From assembly GCF_000297055.2 (NCBI RefSeq), contig NC_022357.1, positions 2,572,501 to 2,636,500 on the forward strand: a DNA stretch of 64,000 nt, given 5' to 3'. The notes beneath the pieces are model-generated. The model made no database searches, had not been told where the DNA came from, and saw only the letters and a program-made list of their open reading frames with translations. Numbering within the stretch: the first letter of the stretch is position 1; each line of letters begins with the position of its first letter. This document shows positions 43,914 to 53,508 of this stretch, piece after piece. Made by a program: the position numbers and the translations under genes. The DNA comes from Sulfuricella denitrificans skB26 (GTDB lineage: Bacteria; Pseudomonadota; Gammaproteobacteria; Burkholderiales; Sulfuricellaceae).

Positions 43914-46526
43914 ATGAAAAAACCTTTCCGCGAACAGCCACTACCGCGTATGGCCGGATTATTCCATGGCTTCCGCCCTACACCGCTGGCATTCGCCCTG
44001 TTCTGGCTGTTCCCTGCCGCATCGCAGGCCGCATTGGGCCTGCCATCACTCCAGATTGACCCCGTTCTGCTGCAGCCCGCTCCCAAGGCAATACCGGCAC
44101 CAAAACGTGGCCCCGTTACCGCACAGCCCGCCACCGTTCCCGAGGCAGCAAGACCCGTGCCCCCTGCTGCTGAAACTCTGGCAGCCCCCATAACGACACC
44201 AACCCAAACAAAGCGGGTCAGCCGGGAAGATGGGGGTACAACCCAAGCCACCCCGAAACCTGTTGCCATACCGGCCGAATCTGAAGTGGCTGCAGCACCG
44301 GCAACACCTGCCCAGGTAACGGAAGATATCCCGCTATCGCTCAAGCCAAGCCGGAGCCTGACATTGAATCCACCGTCAGGCACGTCTTCCACGCCGGTTT
44401 TCATCGGCGGAATGCGCATCCAGGGCCATCATGACATCGAGACAGAAGTCATCGGCGAAGCGGAGTTGCGCCAATGGGGCCAAGTCATCAGCGCCGATCT
44501 GCTGCGCTACAACAAACCCGAAGACGAAGTTTTCGCCCAGGGTAATGTACGCATCGAACAGAAGGGCGACATCACCGAAGGACCCGAACTTAAACTCAAA
44601 CTGGCAAGCAAGGAAGGTTACCTGAAGCAGCCGGCATTCCAACTGACCGAGCAAAAGCCGGCGGGGCGCGGCGACGCGAGCATACTGTTGTTCGAGGGAG
44701 AAAACCAATACCGGATGGAGGATGCGCGTTACACGACCTGCCAGGCCGGTTCTGATGACTGGTACCTCCACGCCAGCGACCTCGAGATTAACCGCACTAC
44801 TCAGGTAGGAACGGCAAGCCACGCTTACATCGACTTCATGAGCGTGCCTATTCTCTACACGCCATGGATGAATTTCTCACTCAACAGCGAGCGAAAATCC
44901 GGCTTGCTCAGCCCTAGCTATGGCAGCACCGTCAATAGTGGCGCGGAGTTTTCCCTGCCCTATTACTGGAATATCGCACCTAACCGTGACGCCACCATCA
45001 CGCCCCGATTCATGACCAAACGCGGCATGCAACTGAAGAGCGAACTGCGCTACCTGGATCCAAAATACGCCGGGACTGCAAACCTGGAAATCCTGCCCAA
45101 CGATCAACTGGCCAACCAGGATCGCAGCTTCCTGTCTCTGAAGCATAATCACAATCTGGGCAACGGCTGGACGGGGATGCTGAACCTGGAGAGAGCCTCC
45201 GACGACAATTATTTCAGGGATCTGAGCACCAACATCGGCGTCACCTCGCAAATCAACTTGCTGCGTGACGGCATGCTTTCCAATGTGGGCGCCTATGGAA
45301 ACATGAACTGGAATTTCTCGGCGCGCTCGCAGAGCTTCCAGACCCTGCAGGATCCGTTAGCGCCGATCGTCACCCCTTACCGCCGCACCCAGGTGCTGTT
45401 GAACGGAACCCGAGTAGCCCAATGGAGCGGAAACAACCTGGGTCCGGGAGCAATCCTGGCGCTCAACAGCGAGTTGGTCAATTTCTCTCACCCCACCCTG
45501 CTTGGCGCCAGGCGATTCAGCCTGTACCCCAGTGTCAGCCTGCCGCTGACCCCGCTGTACGGCTATATCACCCCGAAGATCGGTTTGCACAGCACCAGCT
45601 ACAGCTTCGACAACAGCATCACTACACAGCCCGACATTAACCGTACTCTGCCAATTTTCAGTGTCGACAGCGGCCTGTATTTCGAGCGCGATATCAACCT
45701 GTTCGGCTCGGATTACCAGCAGACGCTGGAGCCCCGACTGTATTATGTTCGCGCTCCTTACCGCGACCAGAGCCAGATTCCGGTATTCGATTCAGGTGAC
45801 ATCGGATTCGGCATTCCCCAGATATTCTCGGAAAACCGCTTCGCCGGGGTCGACCGGATCAGCGATGCCAACCAGGTCACGCTGGGCGTCACCTCGCGCT
45901 TCTTCGAGGAAACCGGCATCGAGCGCCTGCGCGGCACACTCGCTCAACGCTACTACCTGAGCCTGCCCCAAGTCACGTTACCCGGGGGAATCCCTCCCGC
46001 CAGAAAGTATTCCGATCTGCTAGCCTCCGTTGGCGGCCGGATCACGAATGCACTGACTCTAGACAGCTTATGGCAGTACGACCCCGAGTTGAAACAAACC
46101 GGCAACTTTTCGCTCACCGGCCGCTATCTGCCCGCACCGGGCAAGATCCTCAATGTCAGTTACCGCTATACTCCGGCCACCCTCATCGCCCCGATAGGCA
46201 TCAAGCAGATCGACACCTCCGCGCAGTGGCCTCTGACCGGACGCTGGAGTGGGTTGGCCCGATGGAACCATTCAATACTGGATAGCAAGAATCTGGAAAC
46301 CCTGGCCGGTCTCGAATACAATGCAGGTTGCTGGGCGTTCCGGGCGGTCGTGCACAGCTTCACCACCACTACTTCGCAACGCAGCGACTCCATCTTCTTC
46401 CAGCTGGAGCTAAACGGAATCGGCTCTATTGGCTCGAATCCTTTAGATGTGCTCAAACGCAATATTTATGGCTATACCCAAACCACCCAAATCTCCAATG
46501 AAAACAACATCACCGAATCCCGTTAA
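43914..46526 (+). CDS. lptD: LPS assembly protein LptD
   Basis: Outer-membrane barrel that inserts lipopolysaccharide. The 870-residue protein has a signal peptide to about residue 42 (AASQA), an unusual proline/alanine-rich linker of about 100 residues (to 150), the beta-jellyroll (OstA) domain with DLLRYNKPEDEVFAQGNV, and the C-terminal barrel. Cysteines for the plug-barrel disulfides are seen in YTTCQAG and NAGCWAF. It overlaps surA by 29 bp, the order of E. coli and most proteobacteria. Confidence 0.96.
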   Translation: MKKPFREQPLPRMAGLFHGFRPTPLAFALFWLFPAASQAALGLPSLQIDPVLLQPAPKAIPAPKRGPVTAQPATVPEAARPVPPAAETLAAPITTPTQTKRVSREDGGTTQATPKPVAIPAESEVAAAPATPAQVTEDIPLSLKPSRSLTLNPPSGTSSTPVFIGGMRIQGHHDIETEVIGEAELRQWGQVISADLLRYNKPEDEVFAQGNVRIEQKGDITEGPELKLKLASKEGYLKQPAFQLTEQKPAGRGDASILLFEGENQYRMEDARYTTCQAGSDDWYLHASDLEINRTTQVGTASHAYIDFMSVPILYTPWMNFSLNSERKSGLLSPSYGSTVNSGAEFSLPYYWNIAPNRDATITPRFMTKRGMQLKSELRYLDPKYAGTANLEILPNDQLANQDRSFLSLKHNHNLGNGWTGMLNLERASDDNYFRDLSTNIGVTSQINLLRDGMLSNVGAYGNMNWNFSARSQSFQTLQDPLAPIVTPYRRTQVLLNGTRVAQWSGNNLGPGAILALNSELVNFSHPTLLGARRFSLYPSVSLPLTPLYGYITPKIGLHSTSYSFDNSITTQPDINRTLPIFSVDSGLYFERDINLFGSDYQQTLEPRLYYVRAPYRDQSQIPVFDSGDIGFGIPQIFSENRFAGVDRISDANQVTLGVTSRFFEETGIERLRGTLAQRYYLSLPQVTLPGGIPPARKYSDLLASVGGRITNALTLDSLWQYDPELKQTGNFSLTGRYLPAPGKILNVSYRYTPATLIAPIGIKQIDTSAQWPLTGRWSGLARWNHSILDSKNLETLAGLEYNAGCWAFRAVVHSFTTTTSQRSDSIFFQLELNGIGSIGSNPLDVLKRNIYGYTQTTQISNENNITESR

Positions 46527-47829
46527 CCATCTCCTGGCAATCCTGCTCGTTTTTTTCCTGGCTACGGCTCACGCCGCCGGGAACGACCCTGCGCGACCCT
46601 CGACCCCAGTTCAGCTGGTCGGACGCATCGTCGCCGTGGTCAACAATGAAGTCATCACCCAGTTCGAGCTCGAGGACCGGATGCGGACCGTCACTCAACA
46701 GCTGAAAAAGCGGGGCACGCCTCTGCCGCCGCAGGAAGTGCTGGAAAAACAGATGCTGGAACGCATCATCACCGACCGGGTGCAATTGCAATTCGCCAAG
46801 GAAACCGGCATACGTGTCGACGATCTTCAACTCGACAAAACGCTGCAGCGCATTGCCCAGGAAAACAACATGACCGTGGAAGCCTTCCGTGGTGCCCTGG
46901 AGAAGGACGGCGTCAGCTTCGCCAAATTTCGCGAGGAAATCCGAGACGAAATCATTCTCGGTCGCCTGCGCGAACGCGAAGTGGAAAACCGCATCACCGT
47001 CAGCGACGGTGAAGTTGAGAATTTCCTCAGCACCCACGCAGCTCAGAGCGGCGGGGAAGAGGAGTTCAATCTGGCGCACATTCTGGTCCGCGTACCGGAA
47101 CAAGCCAGCCCGGAACAGATTCAGGGCAAACGCGCACATGCCGAGAAGGCATTGGCAGAGCTGAAAACCATGGACTTTGCCCAAGTGGCGGCAAGCTATT
47201 CGGATGCACCTGACGCCCTGCAGGGTGGCGTACTTGGCTGGAGAGCCGCCAGCCGCCTGCCAGCCCTGTTCCTGGAAACAGTCAATGGCCTGAAACCGGG
47301 GGAAACCAGCGCCGTGCTGCGCAGCCCGAACGGATTTCACATTCTCAAACTGCTCGACACGCGCAACAAGGGGGGAGCACTGATCATACAAAAAACCCAT
47401 GCGCGCCACATTTTGATCAAGACCAGCGAAATCACCTCGGAAACCGACGCCAAGAACCGCATGATCCAGCTCAAGGAGCGCATTGACAACGGCGCCGACT
47501 TTGCCGAACTGGCGCGCCTCCACTCCGAGGATGGCTCCGCCTCGAAAGGCGGCGACCTCGGCTGGCTTTCTCCTGGCGAAACTGTACCCGAATTCGAACG
47601 TGCTATGGATGGCCTCAAACCGGGGGAAACCAGCGCACCGGTCAAATCGCCTTTCGGCTGGCACCTGATCCAGGTGCTGGAGCGCCGTTCAGAAGATGTC
47701 AGCAAAGAACGGCAGACCCTCATGGCGCGCCAGGAAATCCGTGCCCGCAAGGCCGACGAAGCCTACGAAAACTGGCTGCGTCAGCTGCGCGACCAGGCTT
47801 TCGTCGAATACCGGCTGGAAGACAAATGA
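46498..47829 (+). CDS. surA: Periplasmic chaperone / peptidyl-prolyl isomerase SurA
   Basis: Folding factor for outer-membrane proteins including LptD. The 443-residue protein has a signal peptide (NHLLAILLVFFLATAHA), an N-terminal chaperone domain (IVAVVNNEVITQFELEDRM) and two parvulin domains, the first with LAHILVRVP and the second with ARHILIKT and LHSEDGSASKGGDLGWLSPGE. The start at 46498 places the signal peptide correctly and lies inside the lptD 3' end. Confidence 0.96.
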   Translation: MKTTSPNPVNHLLAILLVFFLATAHAAGNDPARPSTPVQLVGRIVAVVNNEVITQFELEDRMRTVTQQLKKRGTPLPPQEVLEKQMLERIITDRVQLQFAKETGIRVDDLQLDKTLQRIAQENNMTVEAFRGALEKDGVSFAKFREEIRDEIILGRLREREVENRITVSDGEVENFLSTHAAQSGGEEEFNLAHILVRVPEQASPEQIQGKRAHAEKALAELKTMDFAQVAASYSDAPDALQGGVLGWRAASRLPALFLETVNGLKPGETSAVLRSPNGFHILKLLDTRNKGGALIIQKTHARHILIKTSEITSETDAKNRMIQLKERIDNGADFAELARLHSEDGSASKGGDLGWLSPGETVPEFERAMDGLKPGETSAPVKSPFGWHLIQVLERRSEDVSKERQTLMARQEIRARKADEAYENWLRQLRDQAFVEYRLEDK

Positions 47830-47834
47830 AGACA

Positions 47835-47923
47835 AGTCCTGAGTTAAAAGTGCTGAGTCCTGAGTAAAAGCACGGGCTAGGCACTCATGACACTCAGCAC
47901 TCAGGACTCAGCACTCAGGACTC
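47835..47923. repeat. Inverted repeat with AGTCCTGAG units (family C, copy 2)
   Basis: Left arm 47835-47865, right arm 47892-47923, complementary. It starts 5 bp after the surA stop and runs into pdxA, giving the first 12 codons of that gene. Confidence 0.87.
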
Positions 47924-48912
47924 CCATCATCGCCCTGACTGCAGGCGAGCCGGCGGGCATCGGCCCGGATTTGTGCGTGTTGTTGGCACAGCAGAAACCA
48001 GCCGGGTCACGCATCGTCGCCATCGCCAACCGCAGTCTGCTTGCCGAGCGCGCCGCACAGTTGGGACTGCCGCTCGAACTGGTGGATTTTTCTCCTGCCG
48101 CTGCCGCCCCTGACAGGGCTGGGGTGCTGGAAGTACTGCACCGCGACCTGTCTGAACCCGCCCTCGCCGGCAAGCTGAATCCGGCCAACAGTCGCTATGT
48201 GCTCGACACCTTAACCGCGGCGGCGCAAGGTTGCCTGGACGGAACCTTCGACGCCATGGTCACTGCCCCGGTGCACAAGGGTATCATCAACGATGCCGGC
48301 ATCCCTTTCACTGGACATACCGAATTTTTGGCCGAGCTGACTGGCACCGCGCAAGTCGTGATGATGCTGGTCGGCGGTGGTTTGCGTGTGGCGCTGGCCA
48401 CCACCCACCTGCCACTCAAGGAGGTTTCCGCCGCCATCACCCGGCAAAGCCTGGAACAAGTCATCCGCATCCTGCACCGCGACCTGAGGTCGCGCTTTGC
48501 GCTAGCAAACCCGCGCATCCTGGTCGCAGGGCTCAACCCCCACGCCGGCGAATCCGGCCACATGGGGCGCGAGGAAATCGACGTCATCGCTCCGGTATTG
48601 GAAACGCTGCGCGCAGAGGGCATGGACCTCGCCGGGCCGCTACCCGCCGACACCCTGTTCACCCGCTATCAACTGCAAGGCTCCGACTGCCAACTCGCCA
48701 TGTACCACGACCAGGGGCTGCCGGTGCTGAAATTCGCCAGCTTCGGCGGCGGCGTCAACGTCACTCTGGGCATGCCTATCATCCGCACCTCGGTAGACCA
48801 CGGCACCGCGCTAACGCTCGCCGGCACCGGGAAGATCGAGAGTGGCAGCCTCACGGCAGCGATTCAACTGGCGCTGGAAATGGCACGAAATCAGAAAGCA
48901 GACAGACCATGA
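47887..48912 (+). CDS. pdxA: 4-hydroxythreonine-4-phosphate dehydrogenase
   Basis: Vitamin B6 synthesis enzyme. The 341-residue protein has [38 protein letters not shown] with metal ligand, and [16 protein letters not shown]. The first 12 residues [12 protein letters not shown] come from the family C repeat; the ATG at 47887 is the only nearby start in frame. Fourth base overlap with rsmA (ATGA). Confidence 0.95.
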   Translation: MTLSTQDSALRTPIIALTAGEPAGIGPDLCVLLAQQKPAGSRIVAIANRSLLAERAAQLGLPLELVDFSPAAAAPDRAGVLEVLHRDLSEPALAGKLNPANSRYVLDTLTAAAQGCLDGTFDAMVTAPVHKGIINDAGIPFTGHTEFLAELTGTAQVVMMLVGGGLRVALATTHLPLKEVSAAITRQSLEQVIRILHRDLRSRFALANPRILVAGLNPHAGESGHMGREEIDVIAPVLETLRAEGMDLAGPLPADTLFTRYQLQGSDCQLAMYHDQGLPVLKFASFGGGVNVTLGMPIIRTSVDHGTALTLAGTGKIESGSLTAAIQLALEMARNQKADRP

Positions 48913-49679
48913 GCGGCCACACCCCACGCAAACGCTTCGGCCAGAATTTCCTCACCGATCAGGGTGTCATTCAGGCCATCGTCAGCACCATCCATCCTCA
49001 GCCCGACGACGTCATGGTCGAAATCGGACCCGGCCTGGGCGCACTCACCGACCCGCTGCTGAAGACCCTGCCCCGCCTCCACGTGGTGGAAATCGACCGC
49101 GACATCATCGCCCGGCTGCAGAATAACTATCCGGCGTCAAAGCTGACGATCCATGCCGGCGACGCGCTGAAATTCGATTTTTCCGCTCTGGGCGAGCGCA
49201 TTCGCGTAGTCGGCAACCTGCCCTACAACATCTCCACTCCGCTCCTGTTCCACCTCAGCGACTACGTCGGCAACATCATCGACATGCACTTCATGTTGCA
49301 GAAAGAAGTGGTGGAACGCATGGTGGCCGAACCCTCCACATCAGAATTCGGCAGGCTGTCGGTGATGCTGCAATACCGCTACGCCATGGAATTGATGTTC
49401 ATCGTACCGCCGGATGCTTTCCAGCCTGCTCCCAAGGTTGAATCCGCCATCGTGCGCATGATTCCCCATGCGGTTCTGCCGCATCCAGCAAAAGATGAAG
49501 CCCTGTTCGCAGCCATCGTCACCGCCGCCTTCGGGCAGCGCCGCAAGGTCTTGCGCAATACGCTGAAAGCCTACCTGGATAGCGCAGGATTTGAGGCTCT
49601 GGGTATCGACCCAGGCTTGAGAGCGGAGAATCTGGGTGTGGCGGAATTTGTAAAGATTGCCAATTACTGCAAGAAGTAG
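48909..49679 (+). CDS. rsmA: 16S rRNA dimethyladenosine transferase RsmA (KsgA)
   Basis: Dimethylates A1518 and A1519 of 16S rRNA. The 256-residue protein starts [15 protein letters not shown], has the SAM site [15 protein letters not shown], and the catalytic motif VGNLPYNIS. The ATG overlaps the pdxA stop. A very long upstream extension of this frame crosses pdxA and is not real. Confidence 0.97.
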   Translation: MSGHTPRKRFGQNFLTDQGVIQAIVSTIHPQPDDVMVEIGPGLGALTDPLLKTLPRLHVVEIDRDIIARLQNNYPASKLTIHAGDALKFDFSALGERIRVVGNLPYNISTPLLFHLSDYVGNIIDMHFMLQKEVVERMVAEPSTSEFGRLSVMLQYRYAMELMFIVPPDAFQPAPKVESAIVRMIPHAVLPHPAKDEALFAAIVTAAFGQRRKVLRNTLKAYLDSAGFEALGIDPGLRAENLGVAEFVKIANYCKK

Positions 49680-49798
49680 CTACGGGTTAACTGTAGCTTT
49701 TTTTGTGCACTACGCGCAGATGACATTCCTGCGCGGGCAACTCAGACTGCCTGTTGATTTTATTCACCCGCATTAGCCAGAGATCGGTGTTAACGACT

Positions 49799-50587
49799 AT
49801 GTTCGGCCTATTTCGCAGCAAGCCTTTGCTTGATGAAGGCAGCACAGAATGGTTATTCAACACCTATGCCTGGGCTCTCAGAAATTTGGGGAGCGAGGTC
49901 TTTCGTGAAAATGTCATTCTGGTCACCCCAAGCGACCACCATTTTCCGGATCAATCTTCAAGCACCGCGGAAGAAAAGGTCTCGACAGCCTTCGTGCGGG
50001 TAAGAGCCTATGCGGGCATGCAAGACTGGCCGTGCGAACTGACCGCACTCAGCTCCGATATGAACCCAGGCCGCCCGTTGGCTATATCCAGCGCTACGCC
50101 AAAAGATCCGCAGGGGGCTGTATCCATCAAGGAAGTCAGGCCGAGCATTCCCATTGCATTCGATCCCGGCATGATCAGAAAACCGATTGTACTTATCGCG
50201 GCATTTGCACAACAACTCGGATACCACCTAGGGAGAGCTGTTGAGGAGGAGTCACCCGGAGGAGAGGAACTTCGAGGACCCACATCGGATTTGCTGGCGG
50301 TGTTCATGGGTTTCGGATTATTCATGGCCAACAGCGCGTTGACAGTATCCAGAGGCGGGTGCTCAGGCTGCTGCACGTCCGCGCAAAAGCTGGGATACCT
50401 GACCGAGGATGAATTCGTTTATGCCCTGGCGATTTTTTGTGTACTGAAAAACATACCGAATACGGACGTCGAACTGCATCTGAAGAAAACACTGCGTCCG
50501 TTTTTCCGAAAGGCCGTCAAGGAAATAAACAAGACCGGGGGCGGAGACATCCAGCGGCTCAAAACTCTCGGAACCGCCACCCACTAA
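49799..50587 (+). CDS. Hypothetical protein, degenerate zincin-like
   Basis: Not recognised with certainty. The 262-residue protein starts MFGLFRSKPLLDEGSTEWLF, has no signal peptide, and shows IAAFAQQLGYHLGR, then TSDLLAVFMGFGLFMANSA, a cysteine group GGCSGCCTS and GYLTEDEFVYALAIF. The order resembles proteins in which an AHELGH-type zinc motif precedes TDLL-VF-G-G; here the E and first H are replaced (QQ), so activity is unlikely. That relation is from memory and inference. Single gene after rsmA. Confidence 0.75.
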   Translation: MFGLFRSKPLLDEGSTEWLFNTYAWALRNLGSEVFRENVILVTPSDHHFPDQSSSTAEEKVSTAFVRVRAYAGMQDWPCELTALSSDMNPGRPLAISSATPKDPQGAVSIKEVRPSIPIAFDPGMIRKPIVLIAAFAQQLGYHLGRAVEEESPGGEELRGPTSDLLAVFMGFGLFMANSALTVSRGGCSGCCTSAQKLGYLTEDEFVYALAIFCVLKNIPNTDVELHLKKTLRPFFRKAVKEINKTGGGDIQRLKTLGTATH

Positions 50588-50676
50588 AATAGGGAGGTTG
50601 CGCTTCCGCCAACGGCAATTGTAGAGAGTAACGCTGCATGGACTGGCCCGGCATTTCCACCCCACCCAAACACGAC

Positions 50677-51054
50677 CTAGCGCTCGATAAACTCAATCTT
50701 GTACCCATCCGGGTCTTCGACAAACGCAATCCACGTCGCTCCCCCATGCAACGCCGGACCGTACGTCACCTTGCCGCCCTTGGCCGCGACATCCTCGCAG
50801 GCCTTGCGGATGTCGCTCACCTGGATGGCGATGTGACCGTAGCCCGTCCCCAGCTCGTAGCTGGTCACTCCCCAGTTATAGGTGAGCTCGATTACCGCGC
50901 CCTCGGATTCCTCGCCGTAGCCGACAAAGGCCAGGGTGTATTTCCCTTCCGGATATTCCTTGCGCCGCAACAGCTTCATACCCAGCACATCGGTGTAGAA
51001 AGCGATGGACTTGTCCATATCGCCGACGCGGATCATGGTGTGCAGAATTCTCAT
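50677..51054 (-). CDS. gloA: Lactoylglutathione lyase (glyoxalase I)
   Basis: Metal-dependent detoxification of methylglyoxal-glutathione. The 125-residue protein starts [17 protein letters not shown] and has ligands H5, E in [10 protein letters not shown] in YGHIAIQV and E in GYKIEFIE. Length is below the usual 130-135 but complete. A frame extension upstream to 51264 is unconserved and crosses a family B repeat. Confidence 0.94.
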   Translation of the reverse strand: MRILHTMIRVGDMDKSIAFYTDVLGMKLLRRKEYPEGKYTLAFVGYGEESEGAVIELTYNWGVTSYELGTGYGHIAIQVSDIRKACEDVAAKGGKVTYGPALHGGATWIAFVEDPDGYKIEFIER

Positions 51055-51070
51055 GGTTTTCCTCCTAATT

Positions 51071-51104
51071 CCCTCTCTCCTACCTCTCCCCCAAGGGGGG
51101 AGAG
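51071..51104. repeat. Family B-like palindrome upstream of gloA
   Basis: CCCTCTCTCC, TACCTCTCCC, CCAAG, GGGGGAGAG: diverged copy of the element near trp. It lies between the M48 gene and gloA, both leftward. Confidence 0.7.
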
Positions 51105-51133
51105 TGATGATGTATCGCTTCGCGATGCTCACG

Positions 51134-51877
51134 TTAAAAGCGATGGTAGCGCGCGCCACCAACCTTGAGCGCCCGTTGCGCCGCCGCGTAATGCGGCAGG
51201 GTTTCCTCGACGATGGCCCAGAAACGGGGGGAATGGTTAAGCTCACGGATATGGGCCAGCTCATGTACTACAACATAGTCGATCTGGCTGATGGGCGCCT
51301 GAATCAGCCGCCAGCTCAGACGGATATCGCCACGCGAATTGCAGCTGCCCCAGCGGGTGCGCGCACCTGACAAGGCCACGTTCCTCACCGCCAGCCCCAT
51401 GCGATCGGCGTAATGTTCCAGCCGCTGAACGAAATGGCGGCGCGCTTCGGTGCGGTACCACTGCTCCAGCTTGCGCCTGACCACTTCGGTATCATCGATA
51501 TCCGGCACCTTCACGATCAAGGTATCGTCCTCCAGCAGGTGCGGCTGAGCCCGCAGACCGCCTTCCATCACGCGCAACACCAGCTCGCTGCCCAGGAACA
51601 GCAGCGTTTCCCCGTCAGCACAATTGAAGGTGGCCGGCTGGCGCTCCTGCCATTCACGCAGCTTGTCGAACAGCCACCCGGAACGCGCCCTTAATACCTG
51701 TTCCAGGCGGCTATCGGCGGCCCGTTGCGGCGCACTCACGGTCAGACCGCGATGATCGATGCACAAACCGATAGTCCGGCGTTTTGGGCTGCGCTTGAGC
51801 AAATATGAAATTTCCTGGCCATCCAGCCGAAGGGTGCGGGTTTCGCTGGCGGCGCGTGGTTTGGAGAAAAGACTCAC
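51134..51877 (-). CDS. M48 family (YgjP/DUF45) metallopeptidase
   Basis: Zinc peptidase-like protein of 247 residues with the active-site motif [16 protein letters not shown] (HExxH plus distal H) and the preceding [16 protein letters not shown], the YgjP-type signature. No signal peptide, so cytoplasmic. Substrate unknown. The start overlaps the plsC stop by 4 bp. Confidence 0.9.
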   Translation of the reverse strand: MSLFSKPRAASETRTLRLDGQEISYLLKRSPKRRTIGLCIDHRGLTVSAPQRAADSRLEQVLRARSGWLFDKLREWQERQPATFNCADGETLLFLGSELVLRVMEGGLRAQPHLLEDDTLIVKVPDIDDTEVVRRKLEQWYRTEARRHFVQRLEHYADRMGLAVRNVALSGARTRWGSCNSRGDIRLSWRLIQAPISQIDYVVVHELAHIRELNHSPRFWAIVEETLPHYAAAQRALKVGGARYHRF

Positions 51878-52590
51878 GCTTCCCCGGCGGCGATGCGCGC
51901 CATTTCGCCCTCGATCCAGGCTTCAGCCCGCGCGTTCAACTCGTCTGCCTTGATCCCTTTTGAATCGATCTGCGGGCCGAAGCTGATGGTGATCATGCCG
52001 GGTCGTTTGAGAAAACCGTTCTTGCCCCAGTACTCGCCGGCGTTATGCGCCACTGGCAGCACCGGGGTTCCGGTATGGGTGGCGAGCCAGGCACCGCCGA
52101 TATTGTACTTGCCTTTCTCGCCGGGTCGGACACGCGTGCCCTCGGGAAAAACCACGACCCAGAAGCCTTTTGCCAATCGCGCCTTACCCTGATCCAGGAT
52201 CTGCTTCAGCGCGGCCCTGCCTGCTCCCCTGTCGATAGCTATCGGGCTGGCGATGGCCAGCGCCCAGCCGAAAAAAGGGATGCGCAGCAGCTCGCGTTTC
52301 AACACCCACACCAGCGGCGGCAGAATATCCTGGAACGCCAGGGTCTCCCACGCCGACTGGTGCTTGGACAGAACAATAACCTGAGTATTGGGAATGTTCT
52401 CCCGGCCGACAATGCGGTAGGAAAGCCCGCAGGTCAGCTTTAGCCAGGGCAGCATGATTTTTGCCCAATGCGCGATCAGGCGGTAGCGGGTGACGGGGTC
52501 GAGGGGCAGAGAAAAGAAGGCTGCTAAAAAAAAGAAGGGGGTGAACAGCCACATCCCCAAAGCGAAGATGAAGGAACGAATCCAGATCAT
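51874..52590 (-). CDS. plsC: 1-acyl-sn-glycerol-3-phosphate acyltransferase
   Basis: Second acylation step of phospholipid synthesis at the inner membrane. The 238-residue protein has two N-terminal hydrophobic stretches, the active-site block SKHQSAWETL (HX4E in place of HX4D, known in this branch) and VFPEGTRVRPGEKG. It follows gmhB with a family D repeat between. Confidence 0.92.
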   Translation of the reverse strand: MIWIRSFIFALGMWLFTPFFFLAAFFSLPLDPVTRYRLIAHWAKIMLPWLKLTCGLSYRIVGRENIPNTQVIVLSKHQSAWETLAFQDILPPLVWVLKRELLRIPFFGWALAIASPIAIDRGAGRAALKQILDQGKARLAKGFWVVVFPEGTRVRPGEKGKYNIGGAWLATHTGTPVLPVAHNAGEYWGKNGFLKRPGMITISFGPQIDSKGIKADELNARAEAWIEGEMARIAAGEA

Positions 52591-52600
52591 GCTTTAAAAG

Positions 52601-52688
52601 CCGTGAGGAGTGAAGAGTTAGAAGTGAGGAGTAAAAGCACCCCACCATTGCCGTTTTTGACCTTACTCCTCACCCCTAACTCCTCACC
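52601..52688. repeat. Inverted repeat with GTGAGGAGT units (family D)
   Basis: Left arm 52601-52634 (GTGAGGAGTGAAGAG with repeat), right arm 52661-52688 complementary. It lies between gmhB and plsC and supplies the last codons (EVRS, stop) of gmhB. Confidence 0.82.
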
Positions 52689-53227
52689 TCAATCACGTGC
52701 TTGACCGCTTCACCAAGGTCAGCAAAAACCAGGGTGTTTTCAGGCAGACCGCCTTTTTCGTGGGTTTTCATGCCTTTGCCGGTAAGCACCAGGATCGGCT
52801 GGCCGCCCACTTCCGCCGATGCCTGCAAATCACGCAGGCTGTCGCCGATGCAGGGTACGCCAGCCAGGCTCATGTTGAAGCGCGCAGCGATTTCCTGGAA
52901 CATGCCGGGCTTGGGTTTGCGGCAGCCGCAATCCGAATCGGCGGCGTGGGGGCAAAAAAAGCACGCATCGATGCGCGCACCAACCTGGGCCAGAGTTTTG
53001 TGCATCTTGTCGTGAATTTCGTTGAGCATGGCCATGTCGAACAGGCCGCGGCCGACGCCGGACTGGTTGGTCGCCAGCACCACCTTGAACCCGGCCTGAT
53101 TCAGGCGCGCAATCGCCTCCAGGCTACCGGGGATGGGCCTCCACTCTTCCGGGCTCTTGATGAAGTGATCGCTGTCGTAATTCACCACGCCATCGCGATC
53201 GAGAATGATCAGTTTAATTGGGGGCAT
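52676..53227 (-). CDS. gmhB: Heptose-1,7-bisphosphate 7-phosphatase
   Basis: HAD phosphatase for the LPS inner-core heptose pathway. The 183-residue protein has ILDRDGVVN at the start, the zinc loop CPHAADSDCGCRKPKPG and the C-terminal GDSLRDLQA. No ribosome site is visible before the ATG; the fold-back element ends 4 bp upstream. It follows glyS, common in betaproteobacteria. Confidence 0.94.
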   Translation of the reverse strand: MPPIKLIILDRDGVVNYDSDHFIKSPEEWRPIPGSLEAIARLNQAGFKVVLATNQSGVGRGLFDMAMLNEIHDKMHKTLAQVGARIDACFFCPHAADSDCGCRKPKPGMFQEIAARFNMSLAGVPCIGDSLRDLQASAEVGGQPILVLTGKGMKTHEKGGLPENTLVFADLGEAVKHVIEVRS

Positions 53228-53231
53228 ATGT

Positions 53232-53500
53232 AGGGCTCGTTAATGGATAATTTGGGCATACGTTGCCGCATATTCGGGATGGATGCAAGGCGCGAGGCGC
53301 GGCGAATGGTTGTTCCATTCGCAAGCCTCGCAACGCCGCAGACGCCAGAATACGCGGCAACCCTTCGGGCTGGGGCTGGTTGGGATGCATTCCGTTGTTG
53401 CGAACCGCTTGTTGTGAACGGACATAACTGCGCGTCCCGCGCCTAGGACTGCACCCCAACCAGCCCCAGCGTATGCCCAAATTATCCATTAACGAGCCCT
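53232..53500. repeat. Fold-back element with 31-bp perfect terminal inverted repeats and two inner stems
   Basis: Ends 53232-53262 and 53470-53500 are exact complements (AGGGCTCGTTAATGGATAAT and on). Inside, stem II pairs 53263-53275 with 53348-53360 and holds a nested hairpin (53292-53309 with 53314-53331); stem III pairs 53369-53389 with 53450-53470, 20 of 21. No target-site duplication is evident. It could be a MITE, a fold-back transposon or a structured RNA. Frames inside on both strands look spurious. Confidence 0.85.
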
Positions 53501-53508
53501 TTATCCCG

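Noticed and set aside
46510-47664. 384-codon frame opposite surA
   Set aside because: surA is certain by signal peptide and parvulin domains; the antisense frame has no such support.
48231-48908. N-terminal extension of RsmA into pdxA
   Set aside because: Extension is the wrong frame of pdxA; the conserved RsmA start and ATGA overlap fix the start at 48909.
53214-53489. 91-codon frame MDNLGIRWGW through the fold-back element, and a 67-codon frame on the other strand
   Set aside because: Both arise from the inverted repeats and start with the same MDNLGIR because the ends are complementary.
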